This document shows, piece by piece, positions 51,810 through 59,818 of a DNA stretch of 64,000 nt; the first letter of the stretch is position 1, and each line of letters starts with the position of its first letter. The position numbers were made by a program, and so were the translations under genes. This DNA is from Pusillimonas sp044464525 (GTDB lineage Bacteria; Pseudomonadota; Gammaproteobacteria; Burkholderiales; Burkholderiaceae_B): NCBI RefSeq assembly GCF_044464525.1, contig NZ_JBIQLE010000009.1:1-64000 (forward strand), in the 5' to 3' direction. Under the pieces are notes generated by a model. That model searched no databases. It was given only the letters and a program-made list of their open reading frames with translations, and was not told the DNA's origin.

Positions 51810-54074
51810 TTATTGACGAATGGCCGTGACGCCCGGCAGTTCATTGAGCGCGGCAAGAGCCCGGCTGGTCTGCTCGCCGTTGCGCACCTCTACCGTAAAG
51901 ACCATATGCGCGAGCGACCGACGGCTATGCGTGTTGACCCCGACCACATTGAGCCTGAGACGTCCGAATACGTCGGAAAGGTCGCGCAGCAGATTGGCGC
52001 TTTGCGGTGCATGTATGCCGATATCGACGGGGTAGACAGTTTCGCCGGTATCGCCCCAATCGACTTCGATAATGCGTTCGGGCTGGCGCGCCATCAGGGT
52101 GGCAAACGACGGGCAATCACGCCGATGAACGGACACGCCACGGCCTCGCGTCACGAAGCCGGCGATGTGGTCGGGTGGAGCCGGCCGGCAGCAGCGTGCC
52201 AGTTGGGTCAACAAGGAATCGACGCCCATCACCAAGACCCCGCTGCCGCCCGCTTCGGGCGCCCTGGCCTGGCTTGGGACAAACACCTGCCTCTGTTCGG
52301 CGTCGGCGCCGGATAAGGGCGCCTTCAGGGCGTGGTCAATCTGGCGCAAGCTGAACTCGTCCTTGGCTACCGCCACGTACAGGTCGTCAGCGCGGGCGAA
52401 GCCCAATTGCTCGGCCAGATGCTCGAGATTGACAGCCGTCTTGCCCAGGCGCTGCAACTCTTTCTCGACCAGCGCCTGCCCGTTGGAAATGCGTTCTTGC
52501 AACTCGATGGCATTGAACCATGCCCTGACCTTGGCCCGCGACCTTGGGCTGGCCAGATAGCCAAGCTGGGGATTGAGCCAATCTCGCGAGGGCCCGCCGG
52601 ATTTGGCTGCAATGATTTCGACCGTCTGGCCGGTTTGCAATCGCGTCAAAAGCGGCGTCATCTGACCGTCGACACGGGCCCCGCGGCAACGGTGCCCCAG
52701 GTCGGTGTGCAGGTAATAGGCAAAATCAACCGGCGTGGCCCCCTCGGGTAATTCAATGACGCGAGCCTGCGGCGTCAGGACGTAGATGCGCTCGGGCCCA
52801 ATGCGGCCTGACTGCCTAGGCTCGGCCACGGTATCCGAGTGCTCGGAAATAGACGGCTCATCGGCCGGCGGCGGCGCTTCGGAGCCGTCGCCGCCGCCCC
52901 AGGAAAGCAACTGCCGCATCCAGGAAATCTTGCGATCGTAGTCGCCGGAAGCCTGCTGCGTGCCGCCCTGCGCGCCCGCCTCTTTATAGCGCCAGTGCGC
53001 GGCCATGCCGTACTCGGCGAACATGTGCATTTCGTGGGTGCGGATTTGAATTTCGAACGTGCGCCCGCGCTCGTCGGCCACGACGGTGTGCAGCGAGCGA
53101 TAGCCATTGGGCTTAGGCCGCGAGATGTAGTCGTCGAACTCGTCGGCGATAGGTGTCCAGCGTGCGTGCACAAGCGCCAGCGCCGCATAGCAGTCTCTTT
53201 CGTCATCGACGATGACACGCAGCGCCCGCAAATCGTACAGTTTGTCGAAGGGCAGGCTCTTGATTCGCATCTTGTTCCAGATGCTGAAGATATGCTTTGG
53301 CCGGCCCGAGACCGCCGCCTGGATGTTTGCGTCGGCCAGCATGGACCGAAGCTCTTCCACTACCTCGGTGATGAAGGTCTGGCGCTCGGCCCGGCGCTCT
53401 TCAAGCTGCCGGGCAATGCCCTTGTACGTGTCGGGCTGCAAAAAGCGGAAAGACAGGTCTTCCATTTCCCACTTTAGCTGCCAGATGCCCAGGCGGTTGG
53501 CCAGGGGCGCATAAAGCTCCATGGTTTCGCGGGCGAATTCGGCCGGACACGGCGTTCGCGACTCGGCATACCACCGCAGCGACTGCAAGCGCGAGGCCAG
53601 CCTTAACAGCACGATGCGCAAGTCGGCCGCCATGGCCAACAGCATCTTGCGCTGCATTTCTTTCTGGTCTTGCCTATCGGCGGACTCGTCACGCGACTGG
53701 CCGGCTATGCGGCCCAGCCTGAGAAGTGTGCGCGTACCCTGGACCAGGGCCGAAATCTCGGGGCCGAAAGCCTTGAGCATGGGGCTTTTGTGCTTGCCGG
53801 ACGACTCGCCATCGTCAGGCAAGACGGCAAGCAAGGCGCTGGCCCTGGTCTGGGCGTCAGTATGCATACGGGCCAAAATACCGGCCACCGAGGCGCAATG
53901 AGAGTCGAGCGGCTCGCCGGTGCTGGCCTCAATGCCGCGCAAGGGCTGCCTGACCCACTTGACGGCCTCATCCAGCAGCGCCACCCCTTTATCATCCAGC
54001 CCGGCCGTCACCTGCTCGAACCAGGCCGCATCAAAGGGAGGCGCATCGGCATGGGTGGAAGGCGTACTGGACAT
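51810..54074 (-). CDS. relA: GTP pyrophosphokinase RelA ((p)ppGpp synthetase)
   Basis: Ribosome-associated stringent-response enzyme. The ATG at 54074 (MSSTPSTHADAPP) gives 754 residues; no Shine-Dalgarno is visible before it. The hydrolase domain region (about 60-190) lacks an HD motif (ASALLAVLPDDGESS instead), so it is probably a synthetase-only RelA. The synthetase domain has GRPKHIFSIWNKM and FDKLYDLRALRVIVDD, then GYRSLHTVV and EIQIRTHEMHMFAEYGMAAHWRYKE. A TGS domain (IYVLTPQARVIELPEGATPVDFAYYLH), the zinc-finger/helical region with LTQLARCCRPAPPDHIAGFVTRGRG and a C-terminal ACT domain follow. Confidence 0.95.
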   Translation of the reverse strand: MSSTPSTHADAPPFDAAWFEQVTAGLDDKGVALLDEAVKWVRQPLRGIEASTGEPLDSHCASVAGILARMHTDAQTRASALLAVLPDDGESSGKHKSPMLKAFGPEISALVQGTRTLLRLGRIAGQSRDESADRQDQKEMQRKMLLAMAADLRIVLLRLASRLQSLRWYAESRTPCPAEFARETMELYAPLANRLGIWQLKWEMEDLSFRFLQPDTYKGIARQLEERRAERQTFITEVVEELRSMLADANIQAAVSGRPKHIFSIWNKMRIKSLPFDKLYDLRALRVIVDDERDCYAALALVHARWTPIADEFDDYISRPKPNGYRSLHTVVADERGRTFEIQIRTHEMHMFAEYGMAAHWRYKEAGAQGGTQQASGDYDRKISWMRQLLSWGGGDGSEAPPPADEPSISEHSDTVAEPRQSGRIGPERIYVLTPQARVIELPEGATPVDFAYYLHTDLGHRCRGARVDGQMTPLLTRLQTGQTVEIIAAKSGGPSRDWLNPQLGYLASPRSRAKVRAWFNAIELQERISNGQALVEKELQRLGKTAVNLEHLAEQLGFARADDLYVAVAKDEFSLRQIDHALKAPLSGADAEQRQVFVPSQARAPEAGGSGVLVMGVDSLLTQLARCCRPAPPDHIAGFVTRGRGVSVHRRDCPSFATLMARQPERIIEVDWGDTGETVYPVDIGIHAPQSANLLRDLSDVFGRLRLNVVGVNTHSRRSLAHMVFTVEVRNGEQTSRALAALNELPGVTAIRQ

Positions 54075-54204
54075 AAGGGTTAACGACTTAAATAGGTTTA
54101 CGACCCCGACCGTGCACGGCGGGCACGAGCAAGCGTGCGCCACACCATTGCCTGGGAGCGATATCTATACTACCGTTTCTTCATTCAGCCCGCCATATGG
54201 AATC

Positions 54205-54717
54205 ATGGACACAAACCGCCCCACGCTGCTTATTGTCTGGCACTCTCGCACTGGCGCTGCGCGCCAAATGGCCGAGGCGGCCCATGATGGCGCGCTCGAA
54301 ATCGCGCAAACCCTGGAGGCTACGGAAAGGTTCGCGGCAAAGCTGTCCCGTGCCGAAAACACCCATGCCGAAGATTTACTAGCCGCCGACGGCTTCATCT
54401 TCTGCGCCCCCGAAAACCTCGCTTCGCTCAGCGGCGAAATGAAGGAGTTTTTCGATCGCTGCTATTACGGCGTGCTGGACCGGCTTAACGGCCTTCCCTA
54501 TGCCCTGCTGATCGCCGCCGGCTCCGACGGCCAAGGCGCCGTGCGGCAAACACAAAAAATCTGCACCGGCTGGCGTCTCGAAGCCATTGCCCCGCCCCAT
54601 ATCACGCTTACCCATGCGCAAAGCCCCGAAGCCATAGCCGCCCCCAAGCAGATCGGGCCTGAAGACCAGGCCCGATGTAAAGAAATCGGCGGCACCATGG
54701 CCGCGCTGCTTTTATGA
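54205..54717 (+). CDS. Flavodoxin-like / NADPH-dependent FMN reductase family protein
   Basis: A 170-residue flavodoxin-fold protein. The FMN phosphate loop is WHSRTGAARQMAEA near 12-25; AADGFIFCAPENLASLSGEMKEFFDRCYYGVLDRL resembles the NAD(P)H:quinone reductase loop that binds the isoalloxazine ring. It is therefore probably an FMN-binding reductase; electron donor and acceptor are unknown. It starts at the ATG at 54205, divergent from relA, and converges on the catabolic gene remnants to its right. No operon partner. Confidence 0.8.
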   Translation: MDTNRPTLLIVWHSRTGAARQMAEAAHDGALEIAQTLEATERFAAKLSRAENTHAEDLLAADGFIFCAPENLASLSGEMKEFFDRCYYGVLDRLNGLPYALLIAAGSDGQGAVRQTQKICTGWRLEAIAPPHITLTHAQSPEAIAAPKQIGPEDQARCKEIGGTMAALLL

Positions 54718-54724
54718 ACATAGG

Positions 54725-54790
54725 TTAGCGAGCCAGCAGCCACAGTGACAGCTGCGGAATGAAAGTTACCAGCATGAGCGCAAGTTTGCG
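54725..54790 (-). pseudogene. Remnant of a TRAP transporter large permease (DctM) C-terminus
   Basis: Just after the ACMSD stop codon, a minus-strand frame reads RKLALMLVTFIPQLSLWLLAR and then stops (TAA at 54725). This hydrophobic end with VTFIPQLSLWL is characteristic of the last helix of DctM-type permeases (for example LxxFPxLSLWLP). No other part of a permease lies nearby, so I read it as the leftover end of a deleted dctM that once followed the catabolic genes. The match is by eye and short. Confidence 0.4.
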
Positions 54791-54795
54791 GAAGT

Positions 54796-55803
54796 TCAAG
54801 ACAAGTTGAAAAACGTTTGCGCGTTGCCGACAAGCAACTTACGGCGTTGGTCTTGGTTAAGCGAGGGCGCCGAGTTGATCAGAGACCCGATGGGCTGTTC
54901 TCCGAGCGGATAGGGATAATCCGAACCCATCATCACCCGATCTTCGCCCATGGTGTTCACCAACAGATTCAGCGCGTCGTGATCGAAAACGGCCGCGTCG
55001 GTATACAGACGGCTTGCATATTCCGACGGCGGGCGCGGGCAATCCTGGCGGACGATGTCCCGATGCTTCCAGGCATTATCGACACGGCCCAGCGTATAGG
55101 CGAAGCTTCCGCCCCCATGCGCGAAGCACATCTTCAGGCTCTCGGGAATACGCTCGAGCGCACCCGACAAAATAAGCGACAACATGCCCAGTTGGGTTTC
55201 AGCCGGCATGGCGACCAGCCATGGCAGCATCCATTTCTTCATGCGCCCGTCGCCGCCCATCATGTCCCACGGGTGCACAAACACCGGTATGGACTCGTTG
55301 GCGCAATGGGTCAGAAAATCGACCAGATCGGGGTGATCGAGGTCTTTATCGCCCACGTGGTTGCCAATCTGCACGCCGATGCATCCGGCAGCCTGGGCTC
55401 GCGATGCCTCCTCGCAAGCCAGCTTGGTGTCTTGCAAGGGAACTTGAGAAAGCGCCTTCAGCCTGGTGGGATGCTTCGAGCAAAAGGCGATGGCCTCGTC
55501 GTTCATTTGCCTTGCCCAGTCCGCCGCCTTGGATGCTTCCCACGAGTAACCGAACATAATGGGCGTAGCGCAGGTGACCTGCACATCGACCCCCTGCGAG
55601 TCAAGTTCCTTGATGCGAAAATCGGCGTCCCACAATGCGCGGTAAACCGGCCGAAACGGCTGGTCGCCGTGCATGATGTGGCCGACATCGCCGTCACCGT
55701 CAACGCGCAGCCAGGGCGCCTGTTCGCTGTCCATCCGCCGAGCAGTCTCTTGGCTTATCAATGGAAAAAAATGAGAGTGGATATCGATCATTGCTCTGTC
55801 CAT
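54796..55803 (-). CDS. nbaD: 2-amino-3-carboxymuconate-6-semialdehyde decarboxylase
   Basis: Zn-dependent decarboxylase (ACMSD, amidohydrolase fold) converting 2-amino-3-carboxymuconate 6-semialdehyde to 2-aminomuconate 6-semialdehyde. The 335-residue protein has the metal His9 and His11 in MIDIHSHFFP, then WLRVDGDGDVGHIM, FRPVYRALWDADFRI, VQVTCATPIMFGYSWEA, VHPWDMMGG (metal His), FAHGGGSFAYTLGRVDNAW and MMGSDYPYPLGEQ (metal/catalytic Asp). It closely resembles the Pseudomonas nitrobenzoate-pathway enzyme. It lies 8 bp after the dioxygenase gene. Start at the ATG at 55803; an in-frame ATG at 55791 is an alternative. Confidence 0.95.
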   Translation of the reverse strand: MDRAMIDIHSHFFPLISQETARRMDSEQAPWLRVDGDGDVGHIMHGDQPFRPVYRALWDADFRIKELDSQGVDVQVTCATPIMFGYSWEASKAADWARQMNDEAIAFCSKHPTRLKALSQVPLQDTKLACEEASRAQAAGCIGVQIGNHVGDKDLDHPDLVDFLTHCANESIPVFVHPWDMMGGDGRMKKWMLPWLVAMPAETQLGMLSLILSGALERIPESLKMCFAHGGGSFAYTLGRVDNAWKHRDIVRQDCPRPPSEYASRLYTDAAVFDHDALNLLVNTMGEDRVMMGSDYPYPLGEQPIGSLINSAPSLNQDQRRKLLVGNAQTFFNLS

Positions 55804-55811
55804 GCTTCTAT

Positions 55812-56387
55812 TTATATGTTGGGAAAGGACGCATTAAGCGTCGCATGCCAGGATTTGAAGTCACGCCCCGGATGCACTTCGCCGCAGCCGGGGCAGGTGC
55901 GCTCGGCTTCGCTTGTGGCGTAGAACTGCTCGTAAACGGGAGGCAGGTCGGTAACAATGTCGGTAAGCTGCATTTCATAGCGTCGCACCAAGGTGCCGCA
56001 CTTGGCGCAGCTCCATTGCAAGGCGTCTTTATCGCCTTGCGCGCGAACATGCTCAATCACCAGACACAAGCTGTCGGCCTCGGGGCGTTGCGGAGAATGC
56101 TTGACGTGCGGCGCCATCAGGAAGACATCGCCTTCTTTAAGATGAATCCGCTCGTACTGGCCGCGATCCCACATCAACAGGTGAGCGTTGCCCTTGAACT
56201 GGTAAAAAAACTCTTCGCTGGGGTCATCGTGAAAGTCGCTGCGCTCGTTGGGCCCGCCAACCACGGTCACCATGAAGTTGCTGTCTTTCCAGATTTGCTG
56301 GTTTCCCACGGGCGGCTTGAGCAAATGGGCGTTGTCGTCAAGCCAGCGCTTGAAATTCAGCGGGTAGCCATACTTGAATTTGCTCAT
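55812..56387 (-). CDS. nbaC: 3-hydroxyanthranilate 3,4-dioxygenase
   Basis: Cupin-type Fe(II) extradiol dioxygenase that opens 3-hydroxyanthranilate to the ACMSD substrate. The 191-residue bacterial form has the iron ligands His53, Glu59 and His97 (SDFHDDPSEEFFYQFKG and MAPHVKHSPQRP), and two CxxC rubredoxin-like sites near the C-terminus (CAKCG, CPGCG) that bind a second iron in this family. It precedes nbaD and follows the 2-aminomuconate deaminase by 5 bp. Confidence 0.96.
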   Translation of the reverse strand: MSKFKYGYPLNFKRWLDDNAHLLKPPVGNQQIWKDSNFMVTVVGGPNERSDFHDDPSEEFFYQFKGNAHLLMWDRGQYERIHLKEGDVFLMAPHVKHSPQRPEADSLCLVIEHVRAQGDKDALQWSCAKCGTLVRRYEMQLTDIVTDLPPVYEQFYATSEAERTCPGCGEVHPGRDFKSWHATLNASFPNI

Positions 56388-56392
56388 GTGTA

Positions 56393-56821
56393 TTAGTCCT
56401 CGGTTTTCAGCGGTTTATACGCTGTAGCGCGAATCTCGATCAGTAGATGCGGATGCGGCAATTGATGGACCGCAACCGTGGTGCGCGTCGGGCCTTCATA
56501 GTCGAAGAACTCGGCCCATACCTCGTTGTATCCGCCAAAATCATTCATATTGACCAAAAACACCTGGGCTTCCACCAAATCCGACAAGTCTGCATCGGCA
56601 TGCTTCAAGATATCTTCGATGTTCTTGATCACCGCTCGCGTCTGCGCGCGAATATCCAGGTTGGTGACACCCAGGGCGTCGACCTCAACCCCTTCGAACG
56701 TGTTGTCGGGCCGACGCGAACTGGTGCCGGAAACAAAGATGAAATCACCCGCACGCTTGAAGTGGGGGAAGCGGCCACGCGGTTTGGCCTTGCCGGTGAT
56801 GACAGCACTTTTATCATTCAT
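56393..56821 (-). CDS. 2-aminomuconate deaminase
   Basis: RidA/YjgF-fold enzyme converting 2-aminomuconate to 4-oxalocrotonate plus ammonia. At 142 residues it is the usual length, with HFKRAGDFIFVSGTSSRRPD, VTNLDIRAQTRAVIKNIEDILKHADADLSD and a C-terminal TRTTVAVHQLPHPHLLIEIRATAY. Its place just before the dioxygenase and decarboxylase of the nitrobenzoate/3-hydroxyanthranilate pathway supports the specific call over generic RidA. The start has AGGGATT upstream. Confidence 0.88.
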   Translation of the reverse strand: MNDKSAVITGKAKPRGRFPHFKRAGDFIFVSGTSSRRPDNTFEGVEVDALGVTNLDIRAQTRAVIKNIEDILKHADADLSDLVEAQVFLVNMNDFGGYNEVWAEFFDYEGPTRTTVAVHQLPHPHLLIEIRATAYKPLKTED

Positions 56822-56832
56822 TGCATTAATCC

Positions 56833-57050
56833 CTATCGAGTAAAAAATTCAACGTTGCCCAGGCTGCTGACATCGCAGCGGACATGCAGACCCTGCGCCC
56901 ACGCCTGCGCGGCGGTTGCGCCGCCCGCCATGATCAACGAGCCGGCTGCACAACCGCCTCGACGTAGTCGACCGCCTCAAGCGCCGTAAGCACCTCTGCC
57001 AATGCAGAGGGAAAATTGCTCAAAGAACCATCGTAATCAAACAAAGTTGG
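56833..57050 (-). pseudogene. Remnant of a 4-oxalocrotonate decarboxylase / 2-keto-4-pentenoate hydratase gene
   Basis: Between the deaminase and the LysR gene, a minus-strand frame (about 56833-56955) reads AAGSLIMAGGATAAQAWAQG then HVRCDVSSLGNVEFFTR and stops. This matches the C-terminus of the XylI/HpcG family (the PAGTFIMTGGITAAxPxxPGD...LGSVS pattern). Just upstream, in another frame, SALAEVLTALEAVDYVEAVV resembles the internal dVIAAIdYVIPxxE region of the same family. The two pieces are joined out of frame with most of the gene missing, so it is a decayed copy. The gene is expected at this place in an intact cluster. Confidence 0.55.
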
Positions 57051-57096
57051 CGTGAATAATGAAAAAACAGGCCTTTTATATAAACAGCAGGAATAC

Positions 57097-58038
57097 CTAA
57101 ACTGCTTGGGCCTCGGCTTCGACGTCATGCAAAGCCATTATCAGACGCTGGTTGGCAGGGGTGATGGTTCGGCCTTTTGCTACGGTATACCCTACGTTAC
57201 CAAAAGGAAGTTGCCGCCCTAGGGGAAGAACACTCAATAGGCCCAGGTGAACGAACTTCCGGGCAACGCTGAAGGGCATCAATGCGATCATGCGCGAATC
57301 AACCAGCAGCCCGATATTGGTCATGATCGACACCGATTCAATTACCCGGGCAGGCATAGGTAACCCCAGCTCTTGGAAAAATCGCACGGCCGCGTGACGC
57401 GCCTCGGACTGGGAGACCGGCAGAATCCAATCCATCGTGGCCAGCTGCGACACATTCGCTATTCCCGTAGTGGCCAGGGGGTGACGTCGGCCGACGACCG
57501 CGCACAAAGATTCAACATATAAAGGAGTATGTTGCAAGGTGGAGGACGCGTCCTGGACGGGAATCAAGCCAACGACGATGTCGAGCTCGCCTGCCGCCAG
57601 TTCCGCAAACATTTTTTCATTCACGCCTACCCGCACCTCAACGACAACGCTGGGAGCCAGTTCGCGCAAACGCAGTAAAGCTCGCGGCAGCAAATCGGCT
57701 GCCGCGGTTAGCAGGGTACCGGCCACCACTTTCCCCGACACCCCTGCGTTCCAGGAGTTCAGATCATCAGCAAGGAATCGCAGATCCGCCAGCAGCGCCT
57801 GCGAGTGGGCCTGCAACATCAGGCCGAAGTCGGTGGGCTGCACTCCGCGGCGACTGCGTATCAGCAAGGGCTGTCCGAAATGGTCTTCCAGCTCTTGGAT
57901 GGATTTGCTGACCGCGGGCTGTGTCAAGTGCAGCTCACGCGCCGCAGCCAGCAAGGATCCGCATGCTAGAACCCGGTCGAATATTGCCAACTGCTGCAGC
58001 TTCAGTCGCCGCGCCAGCGATTGCTTGGAAAACTTCAT
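57097..58038 (-). CDS. LysR-family transcriptional regulator
   Basis: A 313-residue LysR-type regulator. The ATG at 58038 (MKFSKQSLARRLKLQQLAIF) begins it; no clear Shine-Dalgarno is visible. The HTH is RVLACGSLLAAARELHLTQPAVSKSIQELEDHFGQPLLIRSRRGVQPT, and the effector domain carries ELAAGELDIVVGLIP and ESLCAVVGRRHPLA, in the GbpR/aromatic-catabolism style. It lies upstream of the 3-hydroxyanthranilate genes on the same strand and may regulate them, but the remnant gene between leaves it open whether the control is intact. Confidence 0.88.
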   Translation of the reverse strand: MKFSKQSLARRLKLQQLAIFDRVLACGSLLAAARELHLTQPAVSKSIQELEDHFGQPLLIRSRRGVQPTDFGLMLQAHSQALLADLRFLADDLNSWNAGVSGKVVAGTLLTAAADLLPRALLRLRELAPSVVVEVRVGVNEKMFAELAAGELDIVVGLIPVQDASSTLQHTPLYVESLCAVVGRRHPLATTGIANVSQLATMDWILPVSQSEARHAAVRFFQELGLPMPARVIESVSIMTNIGLLVDSRMIALMPFSVARKFVHLGLLSVLPLGRQLPFGNVGYTVAKGRTITPANQRLIMALHDVEAEAQAV

Positions 58039-58077
58039 GCATGTCGACGGATCGTGGGGCACCTGCGCTCGCAATAG

Positions 58078-59256
58078 CTAAGGGCTTGGCGGCAACTGGA
58101 AGACCTGGCGCAGATATGCCAGGTAGGCGGGATCGTCACACATCGTTTTTTCGGGCGCGTCAGACACCTTGGCCACCGGCTGCCCATTGCAGCGCACCAT
58201 CTTCATGACGATTTGCAGCGGCTCGTGGCCGAGATCGTTTGTCAGGTTGGTGCCGATGCCAAACGACACCTTGCAGCGTCCGGCAAAGCGCCGCGCAAGC
58301 TCGATGGCACGGGGAAAGGTCAGCGCATCCGAGAAAACCAGGGTCTTGGTGCGAGGATCGGTGCGGTTGGCTGCGTAGTGGGCCAGCAGGCGTTCGCCCC
58401 ATAGGAAAGGGTCGCCTGAATCGTGCCGTGCGCCGTCAAACAACTTGCAGAAATACATGTCGAAATCGCGCAAGAACGCATCCATGCCGTAAACGTCGGA
58501 CAAGGCGATGCCCAGGTCGCCCCGGTATTCCTTGGCCCACACCTCGAGCGCAAATACCTGGGAATCGCGCAACCTGGGCCCCAATGCCTGGCAGGCCTGC
58601 AGATATTCATGGCCCATGGTGCCCAACGGAGTCACGTTGTGCTTCATGGCCATATCGACGTTGCTGGTGCCGGCGAAGTGCACACCCATCTGCCGTTTCA
58701 TGGTGGTAACCACCTCGTCGTGCCACACCTTGGAAAAACGCCGCCGGGTACCGTACTCGGCCACCCGAAAATCGGCCAGATCGGGGTCGTCGGTGACAAG
58801 CTGCATCTTGGACTGCAGGCGCTGCCGCCCTTCCTCCCAACCCGGCTCCTTGCATTCGTTGCGGAAATACACCTCGTTGACGATGGCCAGCACCGGAATC
58901 TCGAACAATATCGTGTGCAGCCAAGGCCCCTTGACCGTGATGTCGATTTCACCGGGGTGCTCGCCCAGCGACAGCTGGATGCATTTTTCGGGCAAATGGA
59001 ACAAGCCCAGAAAATCGACAAAATCGCTTTTAATGAAACGCAGGCTGCGCAGATATTCAAGCTCTTTGTCGGTGAACTTGAGCTGGCACAGCGAATGCAC
59101 CTCGGCCCGGATTTCGTCGAGATAGGCACTGAGATTGACGTTGGGAGTACGGCATTTATATCGGTACTCGACCTGCGCAGCCGGAAAATGATGCAACACC
59201 ACCTGCATCATGGTGAACTTGTACAGATCGGTGTCTAGAAGAGAAGTAATGATCAT
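58078..59256 (-). CDS. pncB: Nicotinate phosphoribosyltransferase
   Basis: Salvages nicotinate to nicotinate mononucleotide for NAD. The 392-residue protein has the start LLDTDLYKFTMMQVVLHHFP, EYGTRRRFSKVWHDEV, the phosphorylated-His region FAGTSNVDMAMKHNVTPLGTMGHEY, and RHDSGDPFLWGERLL and FGIGTNLTND binding the substrate phosphates. It is 39 bp upstream of the LysR gene on the same strand and divergent from fdxA. Its closeness to the quinolinate-forming dioxygenase is suggestive but may be chance. Confidence 0.97.
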   Translation of the reverse strand: MIITSLLDTDLYKFTMMQVVLHHFPAAQVEYRYKCRTPNVNLSAYLDEIRAEVHSLCQLKFTDKELEYLRSLRFIKSDFVDFLGLFHLPEKCIQLSLGEHPGEIDITVKGPWLHTILFEIPVLAIVNEVYFRNECKEPGWEEGRQRLQSKMQLVTDDPDLADFRVAEYGTRRRFSKVWHDEVVTTMKRQMGVHFAGTSNVDMAMKHNVTPLGTMGHEYLQACQALGPRLRDSQVFALEVWAKEYRGDLGIALSDVYGMDAFLRDFDMYFCKLFDGARHDSGDPFLWGERLLAHYAANRTDPRTKTLVFSDALTFPRAIELARRFAGRCKVSFGIGTNLTNDLGHEPLQIVMKMVRCNGQPVAKVSDAPEKTMCDDPAYLAYLRQVFQLPPSP

Positions 59257-59482
59257 GGAACGGTGGAAACCAGGGCGGGCGCCAGAGCCGCAAAGTGGAC
59301 GAAAGACCTGACTGGGCGGCAGGTCAATCGGGAGGCCTATGTTTTTATTGGGTAAAATTGCTATCGCGTACTTTCGCCCCTATTGTAATGTTTAATGCCT
59401 TTCCTTTTTTCGACGCAGCAAAGCCCAGCAAGCCAGGTCGCAAGGGTGTTGACCATTGCGATACTTACTGGAGCTTGTTCCC

Positions 59483-59806
59483 ATGACCCACGTCGTCACC
59501 GAAAACTGCATCAAATGCAAATTTACAGACTGTGTCGATGTCTGCCCCGTCGATTGCTTTCGCGAGGGCCCCAATTTCCTGGTCATCGATCCCGACGAAT
59601 GCATTGACTGTGCCGTTTGTGTGCCCGAATGTCCCGCCAATGCCATTTTTGCCGAAGAAGACGTGCCCGCCGACCAGCTCGACTTCATTGCGTTGAACGC
59701 CGAACTCTCGCCCGAATTCGGCATGATCAATCGATCCAAAAAACCTCAGCCCGATGCCGACGACTGGAACGGTGTCGAAGGCAAGCTCAAACACCTCGAA
59801 CGCTGA
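59483..59806 (+). CDS. fdxA: Ferredoxin, 7Fe-8S type
   Basis: Small electron carrier of 107 residues with one 3Fe-4S and one 4Fe-4S cluster. The N-terminal cluster cysteines are in ENCIKCKFTDCVDVCPVDCF, and the second set in IDPDECIDCAVCVPECPANA. The acidic C-terminal tail with LNAELSPEFG and KLKHLER is the FdxA type found before fpr. The ATG at 59483 has GGAG upstream. It is 12 bp before fpr and surely co-transcribed with it. Confidence 0.96.
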   Translation: MTHVVTENCIKCKFTDCVDVCPVDCFREGPNFLVIDPDECIDCAVCVPECPANAIFAEEDVPADQLDFIALNAELSPEFGMINRSKKPQPDADDWNGVEGKLKHLER

Positions 59807-59818
59807 CAAGGCCGCTAG

